A stretch of 64,000 nt of DNA from an uncultured Bacteroidales bacterium (GTDB lineage Bacteria > Bacteroidota > Bacteroidia > Bacteroidales > P3), in the NCBI GenBank assembly GCA_947167075.1, contig CAMVGR010000003.1:1-64000 (forward strand), in the 5' to 3' direction. The position numbers and the translations under genes are program-made. Shown here piece after piece: positions 41,878-50,044 of the stretch. Each line of letters opens with the position of its first letter. Position 1 is the stretch's first letter. Below the pieces are notes generated by a model. The model saw nothing but the letters and a program-made list of their open reading frames with translations, ran no database searches and was not told where the DNA came from.

Positions 41878-43230
41878 TCAGAACTGTTTGCTCTGCAAGT
41901 CGGCCAAACGGCGACGTGCCATGATATAGGAGGTGCGCCGGTCGGTGATGGCGTTTTGGGCCTGGAGCAGCAAAGCGTGGGCTTGAAGCACCTCGGACAG
42001 GGTGCACACACCGGCAGTGTAGTTCAGGTTGGCAATCCTGTAATTCTCGGCAGCGATATCGAGCGCGGACGAATCGGAGCGGATAAGCATATAGGCATCC
42101 ACCATATCGCTGTACGCTTTCTCCTCTTCAATCGACATCATTCCATTCAGATGCTCCTGCTTGATGGCCGTCTCATGGATGCGGATGTCATGCTGGCGCA
42201 AGCGGTATGCTGTTTCCCACCAGGCGCTGATGGGGACGGACAGCGACAACAGCACGACAGCGTTGGCCGAAGGGTCCTGCTTAATCACGTTACCATAAAA
42301 GGCCGACCCGATGAGGGTGAGCTGCGGCAGGGTCTCGCCGAGGGTCATGCGCTTGTTGAGCCGCTCGGCTTCCAACGCGAGTGACAGCAGACGCACCTCG
42401 GGCCGCAGGCTGTCGCCGGTGGTGGCGAAGGTGTACCGCAGCGGGGGCAACTCCATCATCTCCGAAGCGACAAAGGCAAGGCTGTCGCTATAAGCAATGC
42501 CTATCTGCGAGCAGAGCAGCCTCTTCGAGAGACGTATTCCACTGGTCAGCTGCTGTCGTTGAGCGACAATCTCGTTACGTTTCAGCTGCACCTGAAGGGC
42601 ATCGGACTTGGTGACGAGACCGTTGGCAAGCGCCGACTGCACCGTGCGGTCGAGCGAGTCGATGAGATCCAATGCGGCAGATACCGTGGTTTCTTTCTCC
42701 TGCAGACCTACAACCAAATAGAATGTCGACTCGACCGATTCCAGAATATCACGTATCTGGACCTTGGCCTGCAATTCGGCTGCCTCGATTCCGATGTCGG
42801 CCAGGCGGTTGCCTGTCACGATACGGCCGCCGGCGAATAACGGCTGCGCCACCATTGCCATGGCACTGCCGCCTCGCTTCATGAGCGACACCTCGTTACG
42901 CACATCGCTTCCCGCCTCAGCCACCAGTTCGTAGAGTGCCTGAAGGATCTCGCGCATATCGTTGGACTGCACATCATTGATACCAAACCTGATGAGAGGA
43001 TCGGCCGCATAGTATCCCAAGGCACTGACACGCATTTGCGGGAAGTATTTGGTAAAGACCTGTTTCTTTACCTCGCGGGCACGCTCTATTTCCAGCAAGG
43101 AAGTGCGTATGTCGGCATTGTTGCGCTGCGCCATGGCAAGACAGCTGTCGAGGGTTAAGGTTTGAGCGTAGGCCCTCGGCAAGAAGGCTGTCAAAAGCAC
43201 GAAAGCTATGATATATATCACTCTTTTCAT
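41878..43230 (-). CDS. TolC-family outer membrane efflux protein
   Basis: LTLDSCLAMAQRNNADIRTSLLEIERAREVK; operon with RND genes. Confidence 0.9.
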   Translation of the reverse strand: MKRVIYIIAFVLLTAFLPRAYAQTLTLDSCLAMAQRNNADIRTSLLEIERAREVKKQVFTKYFPQMRVSALGYYAADPLIRFGINDVQSNDMREILQALYELVAEAGSDVRNEVSLMKRGGSAMAMVAQPLFAGGRIVTGNRLADIGIEAAELQAKVQIRDILESVESTFYLVVGLQEKETTVSAALDLIDSLDRTVQSALANGLVTKSDALQVQLKRNEIVAQRQQLTSGIRLSKRLLCSQIGIAYSDSLAFVASEMMELPPLRYTFATTGDSLRPEVRLLSLALEAERLNKRMTLGETLPQLTLIGSAFYGNVIKQDPSANAVVLLSLSVPISAWWETAYRLRQHDIRIHETAIKQEHLNGMMSIEEEKAYSDMVDAYMLIRSDSSALDIAAENYRIANLNYTAGVCTLSEVLQAHALLLQAQNAITDRRTSYIMARRRLADLQSKQF

Positions 43231-43253
43231 CTGAAGAACGCTTTAAGATTCAG

Positions 43254-46200
43254 TTATTCATGTATACGGTCCTTTAGTGGACGGAAGTTCTGGCGTTTCT
43301 TGTTTTCGAAAGCGACACAATAGGCCACCGGCAGGATAGTGACCACAAACGGGAGGGTGAGGAGTGTGCCAAAGCAAATGACAACGCCCATAGGCATCCA
43401 CAGCATGGTACCGGCCAGAATCATTGGCACGACCCCCAAGGCGGTGGTCGCCGAGGTTAGGAATATGGGCCTCATGCGGCGAATACCTGCTGTGAAGGCG
43501 GCATCGCGGACGGACATCAGCTCCTTATTGCGCAACTCTGCCACATAATCATACATGATGATTGAATTACGCACAATGATACCTACCAGTGAGATGATTC
43601 CAAGCGTAGCCGTTACTGAGAAATCAAGGCCAAACAACCACAGTCCGAGGATGGCGCCGAAGACGCACAATACAGACATGGAGATAGAGAGGAGCGAGAT
43701 GCCCAGTTTTCCGTAGTGGATGATCAGGACCAAGAACATGACTCCTATTGCCGCCAACACAGAGAGCATCAGGTCTGGCATCAGTGTCCTGGAGACAGCA
43801 TAGGTGCCCCCCTGCTCAATAGTCACGTCCTCGGGGAGATCCATTTTGTCCAGTTCCTTCATTATCTTACGGAACTCACGCATCTGCCCTGCACCGGCCA
43901 TCACGTCTGCCGACACGGTAACCGTCCTAATGCCATTACGGTGAGGCAGGTTATTATGGTGGAAATGAGGCTTGATATCGGCCACCAAACGCAACGGCAC
44001 CCAAGCACCCGGCTGTGCGCCCGGCACGAGCATATCCCCTAACGAGGCGTAGTCAATCTGGTGCTTGTCTTTCGAGTATATTGCGATCGGAATGCTGTAA
44101 TCGCCCTCCCACAAGGAGGTAAGGTTCGTGCCAGACAGGGCTCCGCTAAGGAACACCGAAAGGGTAGACTGAGAGATGCCCAGCCTATTGGCTATATCGG
44201 TCTTGAGCACCACATCCACCATGGCCTGCGTCTCGTCATAGTCGGAATGGACATAGAACAAGTTGGGGGTTTGCTTCATGATGCGCAGCAGCGAGTCGCG
44301 CACCGGCTCTATCTTGGCATATGAATCTGCCTGAATATAGAACTCAATGGGCGATGCTGCAGGCTGGTAATCCATCTGCTTGAACCTGATCTGCGCCTGC
44401 GGGAAGTAGTTTTCGTAGCGTTGAGCATATTCGGCGATAAGCTCCTTGGTTGCCTTGTCGCTGGTAGTATTCACTATGAACTGTGCATAGTTATCCGACG
44501 GCAATTGAGGAGCATACGTAATATGGAATCGCGGCGACGACATACCCACAAAAGAGGTGATACTCTTCACACGCGGGTCCTTAAGCATTATCGCCGTCAG
44601 CGAATCAGCCACCTGCTCTGTCTCATCGACAGAAGAACCCGCCGACAGATGCAACTCCACCGCAAAACTATCGCGCTCGGCCTTAGGCAATATCTGAATA
44701 TTCAGTTGCGAGAAGAGGAATATACCAAACAGTAAAAAGATAGCACCATTAAGCAGTGTAAGTTTCTTATGGCGGAAGCAGAAAGTTAGCAACCGCTCAT
44801 AGCCCCGTTGCAGCCAGCCGAAGAAACCCTCTTGTACCTTCTCAAAGGCATTGGGAGCCTTCCCCGCATTTCTTCCAATCAAGCGAGACGAGAGGAACGG
44901 AATCACCTGAACAGAATAGAGGAAACTGCATGCCAGGGCGATGAGGATGGTCCAGGGGAACAACTTGATGAAGTCGCCCATCATGCCGCCTTTCATGATA
45001 GAAAGCGTCGGGAAGAACATCGCTGCAATCGAAATCGTGGCGAAAAGCATCGACCCTGCCAGTTTCGTGGTCGAAACGACAGCTGAATACCATCGCGAAT
45101 GGCCCACCCGCAACAAGTCAGAATACCCGTCTATGACTACCACCGAATCGTCAACCACCATTCCCAATACAGCAATCAGGGCTGCCAGGGTGACTGTATT
45201 GAGCTCGAATCCAAGGAAATACATGATACCTAACGTGGCTGCAATACAGATTGGGACCGATGTGGAGCTCACCAATGCTGTGCGCAGCGGGAAAAGCAGT
45301 AGCATCACAATGATGACCACCAGCACTGCCTCGAGCAGATCTTTGAGGAACGACTGAACCGAACGGTCCACTATCTTGGGCTGGTCGGTGACACGGTGGA
45401 TATGAATGTCGGGGGTGAGGGTTTTCTCATACTCCCTAATGATTTTCTCCACCCGTTTACCGAAGTCCACCACATTGTTCCCCGTACGCATCTCTATCGA
45501 AAGCATGACACACCTGCTGCCGAACGATGAGGAATCACTGTATTTTATATGCGGCTTCAGTTCTTCGTACTGCGATTCGACGGTAGCCACATCGCGTAAA
45601 CGTAGTGTCTGACCCGTCGCGGGGTCGGAGAACACGATCAACTCATTTAGGTCGTAAATATTCCCGAATGGAATTGAGACATGCACTATGGCACTTCCCT
45701 CATCGTTACTCACCTTTCCCGATACTGTCCGGAACCCATGGGCAGCCAACTCGGCCGACACTATCGAAGGCGAGATGGCATACTGCGTCAGCTTCATGGG
45801 GTCCATATAGACGGCTATTTCTTCCTTCTGCGTACCCACCACGCTGATCTTTCCCATCTCCTTGATACTGCGCAACCGTGTAGAGAGTTGCTTGGCTACA
45901 GCTTCCAACTCACGCGGCGAACGCTCGGCACTCTCTATAGCCAGCAGCAACGACGAGGAATTTCCAAAGTCATCCATCACTGCCGTGGCAGCAACCCCTT
46001 GGGGCAAGTCTGTAAGACGGAAAAGCGACAGACCCTCACGTATCCGCGACCATGTAATCTTGGTATCCGTATCCGTAGGCACCAACGTCACAAACACATA
46101 TAGCATCCCGTTCTGGCTATAGGAATAGGTCTTGGTCTTGTCCACATCGGTAAATGTAAAGAGGTACTCTTCGACAGGTCCTGCCACCTGTTCTTCAATC

Positions 46201-46385
46201 TCCTCGGCCGATGCACCCGGATACACTACCGCCACCACACCCTGCTTCAGCGACATTGCCGGGAACTCGTTCTTGTTCAGGTGAGGCAACGCATATGTCC
46301 CCAACAAGATAATCACAACGAGGGTGAAAGCGAGGATGGGAAAACTCCGCATCGTACCCTCAATCAGATTGCTTCTGCGTGCCAT
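43254..46385 (-). CDS. Efflux RND transporter permease (AcrB/HAE1-like)
   Basis: 1043 aa, two-repeat RND architecture, VVYPGASAEEIEEQVAGPVEEYLFTF. Confidence 0.95.
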   Translation of the reverse strand: MARRSNLIEGTMRSFPILAFTLVVIILLGTYALPHLNKNEFPAMSLKQGVVAVVYPGASAEEIEEQVAGPVEEYLFTFTDVDKTKTYSYSQNGMLYVFVTLVPTDTDTKITWSRIREGLSLFRLTDLPQGVAATAVMDDFGNSSSLLLAIESAERSPRELEAVAKQLSTRLRSIKEMGKISVVGTQKEEIAVYMDPMKLTQYAISPSIVSAELAAHGFRTVSGKVSNDEGSAIVHVSIPFGNIYDLNELIVFSDPATGQTLRLRDVATVESQYEELKPHIKYSDSSSFGSRCVMLSIEMRTGNNVVDFGKRVEKIIREYEKTLTPDIHIHRVTDQPKIVDRSVQSFLKDLLEAVLVVIIVMLLLFPLRTALVSSTSVPICIAATLGIMYFLGFELNTVTLAALIAVLGMVVDDSVVVIDGYSDLLRVGHSRWYSAVVSTTKLAGSMLFATISIAAMFFPTLSIMKGGMMGDFIKLFPWTILIALACSFLYSVQVIPFLSSRLIGRNAGKAPNAFEKVQEGFFGWLQRGYERLLTFCFRHKKLTLLNGAIFLLFGIFLFSQLNIQILPKAERDSFAVELHLSAGSSVDETEQVADSLTAIMLKDPRVKSITSFVGMSSPRFHITYAPQLPSDNYAQFIVNTTSDKATKELIAEYAQRYENYFPQAQIRFKQMDYQPAASPIEFYIQADSYAKIEPVRDSLLRIMKQTPNLFYVHSDYDETQAMVDVVLKTDIANRLGISQSTLSVFLSGALSGTNLTSLWEGDYSIPIAIYSKDKHQIDYASLGDMLVPGAQPGAWVPLRLVADIKPHFHHNNLPHRNGIRTVTVSADVMAGAGQMREFRKIMKELDKMDLPEDVTIEQGGTYAVSRTLMPDLMLSVLAAIGVMFLVLIIHYGKLGISLLSISMSVLCVFGAILGLWLFGLDFSVTATLGIISLVGIIVRNSIIMYDYVAELRNKELMSVRDAAFTAGIRRMRPIFLTSATTALGVVPMILAGTMLWMPMGVVICFGTLLTLPFVVTILPVAYCVAFENKKRQNFRPLKDRIHE

Positions 46386-46389
46386 ATCA

Positions 46390-47433
46390 CTAACGGATTG
46401 TTTTCACTGGTGCACCGGTGTAGAGTTTCTGCCGGCCTTCCGCCACCACCGTATCACCAGCAGAAAGGCCCGATTTCACATATACTCCATTGTAGTAGAA
46501 ATCGCCCACTTCTATGCGGCGCTGCTCCGAACGGCCATTCTTCACAACCCACACTATCGTACCATCAGGCATGGTCTGAATGCAGTCTACAGGGATAGCC
46601 ATACCATCGGATTCACCCAGTGTGGTCTGCACTTTAGTCACCATATCGGGCAACAGCCCCTTGCAATCGCCCCCAATCACCGAGGCATGCACCCTGTAGG
46701 TATGGCCCATCGGATTTGCTGTCATTCCTTTGTCTGCCACACGCAGGCTCAACTGCCGATCGCCCAATGCCGGCACAATGGCTGTAGCTTTGTCACCCAC
46801 AGATATCAGCGCAATCTCCTGCTCTGGAACCGAGAAGTTTACTCGCATCTGACCCATGTCTAACACATGGCAGAACGACTCGCCAGGCTTCATCTCCTCG
46901 CCAATGTGGTGGTCCACACACGACACCACGCCTGAGAAAGGAGCCTTGATAACACAATCTTCCATATGCTTTCGCGAACTCAACTCGGCTTGGCGTGCTT
47001 TCTCCAGGTCGGTCTCCATCTCTATCCACCTCACATCGCTGATACCACCCTCTTTGTGCACAGCCTCCAAGCGACGATAGGCATCTTCTGCCTGACGCAG
47101 GGAAGCCAGCGAAGCATCATGCAGGCTTCTGGCCGTCGTGGCATCGATTTCGGCTATCACCTGGCCGGCCGTCACCCGATGCCCGTTGCGGGCGGCTATC
47201 TTGGTCAGCACCCCACCCATCGGGAAAGAGAGTGACACCTCACGCTCCGACCCAATGGATCCCACATAGTTGCGTTCTGCTGACATCCCGACATTCCCCA
47301 CCACCACATAACCGATGGGTATCGTGTCGCTCCAACCTGTCTGCTTCTGCTTCTTTCCTGAGCATGCCGACAGCAGCAGAATTACAAGCAGTATACCAGA
47401 GATTGATCTAGTTAACGAGTTGATTCTTTGCAT
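46390..47433 (-). CDS. Efflux RND transporter periplasmic adaptor
   Basis: Lipobox LSAC; GVLTKIAARNGHRVTAGQVIAEID; hairpin and barrel-sandwich pattern. Confidence 0.92.
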   Translation of the reverse strand: MQRINSLTRSISGILLVILLLSACSGKKQKQTGWSDTIPIGYVVVGNVGMSAERNYVGSIGSEREVSLSFPMGGVLTKIAARNGHRVTAGQVIAEIDATTARSLHDASLASLRQAEDAYRRLEAVHKEGGISDVRWIEMETDLEKARQAELSSRKHMEDCVIKAPFSGVVSCVDHHIGEEMKPGESFCHVLDMGQMRVNFSVPEQEIALISVGDKATAIVPALGDRQLSLRVADKGMTANPMGHTYRVHASVIGGDCKGLLPDMVTKVQTTLGESDGMAIPVDCIQTMPDGTIVWVVKNGRSEQRRIEVGDFYYNGVYVKSGLSAGDTVVAEGRQKLYTGAPVKTIR

Positions 47434-47547
47434 AAATATTTCAATTTAAAATCTTTATTTGATAGTGTCTTACTTGTCGAATTGTCCCATGCCGAAGCAG
47501 GCAGGCTTCAAGCATAAGCCCTTGCTGCCCATGGCAGACCTTTGTCC

Positions 47548-47619
47548 ATCAGGCATCTTTTCACCCCGCGTATTGCGGATGGTGGCCACCTTGTTGATAT
47601 TGACACTCAGCTTTGTCAT
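47548..47619 (-). pseudogene. 5' fragment of pdxJ
   Basis: [24 protein letters not shown], homologous to the first ~24 codons of 40381-41115, with its own TAATTTTGCA promoter. Confidence 0.85.
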
Positions 47620-47713
47620 TGTTGTATCGGTATTAAATTCGGCTGCAAAATTACGAAGAATGTACGGAATGGCAAAATAAATTACAAAACCATTCCCCAT
47701 ACGACCGCTTAGC

Positions 47714-47757
47714 TTTTACTCCCCTTTTACTCAAACTCTAATCAAACTTTACCTCGG
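47714..47757. repeat. 11-bp period array, GAGTAA family (minus orientation)
   Basis: TTTTACTCCCC TTTTACTCAAA CTCTAATCAAA CTTTACCTCGG. Confidence 0.6.
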
Positions 47758-47819
47758 TCTATGTCTCCCCTATGCCTCCAATGCCACACCTCCATCGTTC
47801 ACCCAGCCATGCCCGCCTC

Positions 47820-47865
47820 CAAAATAAATTTGGCCATATCAGAAAATTGTCGTAATTTTGCAAAA
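47820..47865 (+). promoter_or_regulatory. Promoter with extended upstream box
   Basis: AAAATAAATTTGGCCATATCAGAAAATTGTCGTAATTTTGCA. Confidence 0.6.
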
Positions 47866-47924
47866 CAGAAAAATAAAGTCGAAGATACCCTCGCATAATC
47901 CAGCCTCACAATATCAGACACCTC

Positions 47925-48980
47925 ATGAACGACAACATAACCATACACAACAACAGACTTACGCCTCTGGTTGACGACCTGCGGAAGATAATCAACCAGA
48001 CGCGCAACCGCGTTGCCGTCAATGTCAATGCCGAACTCACCCTGATGTATTGGCATATCGGTGAGCGTATCAACCGTGAAGTGCTTGGCAATGAGCGCGC
48101 AGAATACGGGAAACGGATTGTGTCGGCAGTGTCGACACAATTGCAGTTGGAATTTGGCAGTAAGGGATTTGAGCCACGTAGCATTTGGCGGATGATGCAA
48201 TTCGCACAAGAGTTCCCTGAGTTGAAAATTGTGTCGGCAGTGTCGACACAATTGACGTGGTCGCATATAACAGAGATTTTACCCTTAAAAGACGACCTCC
48301 AGCGGGAATTCTACCTGACGTTGGCAGCCTCCGAAAAATGGTCAGTTCGCCAGCTGCGCAAGGAGATTGACGGTATGCTCTACGAGCGTACTGCCATTGC
48401 GACGAAACCAGACGAACTGATCAAACAGGAGCTGTCGGAACTGCGGGACAACAATGTCCTCACCCCGGACCTTGTCTTCAAGAGCCCCTATTTCTTGGAG
48501 TTTACAGGACTGAAGGGGATGTATAGCGAAAAGAGTCTTGAGGACAGTCTTGTGGCGCATCTGGAGCAGTTTATACTGGAGTTGGGCAATGGCTTCACTT
48601 TCGTCGAGCGACAGAAGCGGATGATTATCGACGGCGAGGACTTCTATCTCGACCTGCTTTTCTACCATCGCAGGTTGCACCGTCTGATAGCCATCGATTT
48701 GAAACTCGGTAAATTCAAGGCACAGTACAAAGGACAAATGGAGTTGTATCTGCGCTGGCTCGAAGCCCACGAGATGGAGGCTGGCGAGGAGCAGCCCCTC
48801 GGGTTGTTGCTATGCACCGAAGGTGGCGACGAGCAGATAGAGTTGCTGCAACTCGACAAATCCGGCATCAAAGTGGCGCAATATATGACCGAACTCCCCT
48901 CCAAAGAACTGCTGCAACGCCAGCTACACAAAGGCCTTGAAGCCGCCCGCCAGCGCTGGGAGAATTATCAGGAGAATTGA
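47925..48980 (+). CDS. DUF1016/YhcG PDDEXK nuclease domain protein (intact copy iii)
   Basis: DUF1016_N-type N-terminus plus FVERQKRMIIDGEDFYLDLLFYHRRLHRLIAIDLKLGKFKAQYKGQMELYLRWL nuclease core. Confidence 0.92.
   Translation: MNDNITIHNNRLTPLVDDLRKIINQTRNRVAVNVNAELTLMYWHIGERINREVLGNERAEYGKRIVSAVSTQLQLEFGSKGFEPRSIWRMMQFAQEFPELKIVSAVSTQLTWSHITEILPLKDDLQREFYLTLAASEKWSVRQLRKEIDGMLYERTAIATKPDELIKQELSELRDNNVLTPDLVFKSPYFLEFTGLKGMYSEKSLEDSLVAHLEQFILELGNGFTFVERQKRMIIDGEDFYLDLLFYHRRLHRLIAIDLKLGKFKAQYKGQMELYLRWLEAHEMEAGEEQPLGLLLCTEGGDEQIELLQLDKSGIKVAQYMTELPSKELLQRQLHKGLEAARQRWENYQEN
48117..48143. repeat. Intragenic 27-nt palindrome, copy 1
   Basis: ATTGTGTCG-GCAGTGT-CGACACAAT-TG. Confidence 0.95.
48228..48254. 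repeat. Intragenic 27-nt palindrome, copy 2 (identical to copy 1)
   Basis: ATTGTGTCGGCAGTGTCGACACAATTG, 111 bp downstream of copy 1. Confidence 0.95.
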
Positions 48981-49017
48981 TTCAACAATAAGATTTGTTT
49001 GATTCAAATATTATCCG

Positions 49018-49025
49018 TATCTTTG
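49018..49025 (+). promoter_or_regulatory. Promoter of the methylase leader transcript
   Basis: TTTGATTCAAATATTATCCGTATCTTTGCA. Confidence 0.65.
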
Positions 49026-49113
49026 CAGTCGAAATAATAACTAAAAAATAACATATAGAAACAGAAAAAATAGAAGATAAATAACATATTATAAAGCGTT
49101 TTCGCTCTAACTT

Positions 49114-49251
49114 GCCATCTTAAAGTTCCACAGTTAAGACCAGTCAATGTAAAGCGGTAAACGCCTGCGAGAATATCGTGGGCTTTACTTATTGGCTGGG
49201 CAGGTCGTGGAACACCTAAGATGGCATAAGCAAAGTTCCACGATTTTCTTT
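49114..49251 (+). promoter_or_regulatory. Structured leader with alternative hairpins upstream of the methylase gene
   Basis: 49114-49131 pairs with 49207-49225; 49140-49155 pairs with 49182-49199; competing TCGTGGAAC 49205-49213 / GTTCCACGA 49235-49243 followed by TTTTCTTT. Confidence 0.55.
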
Positions 49252-49896
49252 ATGCCCAGCAACGAAAACACAAAACAGATTAAGAGCCGCCAGAGGGTGG
49301 CAGACCACGGCGAAGTGTTCACTAATCCGCGCGAGGTGAATGCTATGCTCGACTTGGTGCGCGACGAGTCGTTCCGGCTCGACAGCCGCTTCCTTGAGCC
49401 TGCCTGCGGCGACGGGAATTTCCTTATCGAGATTCTGCGTCGCAAACTTTCACTACTTTCTTCTGTAAAGTCTTCGACGGAATGGGAATTCCAAATTCTT
49501 ATCGCCGTAGGGTCGTGCTATGGGATTGAGCTGTTGGAGGACAATGCGGAGGACTGCCGGGAGAGGCTGTTTGGGGAGGTGGTGGGTCGAATGGGTCGAA
49601 TGGGCGATTTGGGCGACTATGGGAAGAGCTTACGCTATATGCTGCGGAAGAATATCGTCTGCGGAGATGCGCTCACCTATCGTACTGCCGACGGCAAACC
49701 TATCACTTTCTGTGAATGGACTCCCATTGCGGGGAGCATGCAGTTCTCGCGGCGCGATTTCCAGTTTGACTTCATTGTCAACCAGACGCATCAGTATTCA
49801 CTCTTCGACGAGCAGGGCGAGGCGCAGAATTTCGACGAGCCTGTGCGGTCGTATCCTCCGCTGCATTACACTCAAATCTATAGATATGGCGATTAA
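49252..49896 (+). CDS. N6 adenine-specific DNA methylase-like protein (motif I present, NPPY absent)
   Basis: VFTNPREVNAMLDL...FLEPACGDGNFLIEI; expected NPPY region reads FIVNQTHQYSLFDEQG. Confidence 0.72.
   Translation: MPSNENTKQIKSRQRVADHGEVFTNPREVNAMLDLVRDESFRLDSRFLEPACGDGNFLIEILRRKLSLLSSVKSSTEWEFQILIAVGSCYGIELLEDNAEDCRERLFGEVVGRMGRMGDLGDYGKSLRYMLRKNIVCGDALTYRTADGKPITFCEWTPIAGSMQFSRRDFQFDFIVNQTHQYSLFDEQGEAQNFDEPVRSYPPLHYTQIYRYGD
49588..49632. repeat. 9-bp tandem repeat inside the methylase ORF
   Basis: GGGTCGAAT GGGTCGAAT GGGCGATTT GGGCGACTAT encoding RMGRMGDLGDYG. Confidence 0.75.
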
Positions 49897-49977
49897 TCAA
49901 TACTCTTTGCCCTGCGGGCAGAAATCTAGTAAATCTTGTAAATTAATGCGCTTCGCGTAACCGCCGCAGGCGGAACA

Positions 49978-50023
49978 AATCTGCGAGATTTACAAGATTT
50001 CGTGAGCACGTAGTACGAGCAGG
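49978..50023. repeat. Dispersed intergenic element, copy 3
   Basis: AAATCTGCGAGATTTACAAGATTTCGTGAGC...GAGCAGGA; inverted partner AAATCTTGTAAAT just upstream. Confidence 0.6.
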
Positions 50024-50044
50024 AGAAAATAAAGATATACTGAT

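Noticed and set aside
49114-49251. Retron msr/msd RNA
   Set aside because: Folded RNA next to a defence locus is suggestive, but there is no reverse transcriptase gene in the window.
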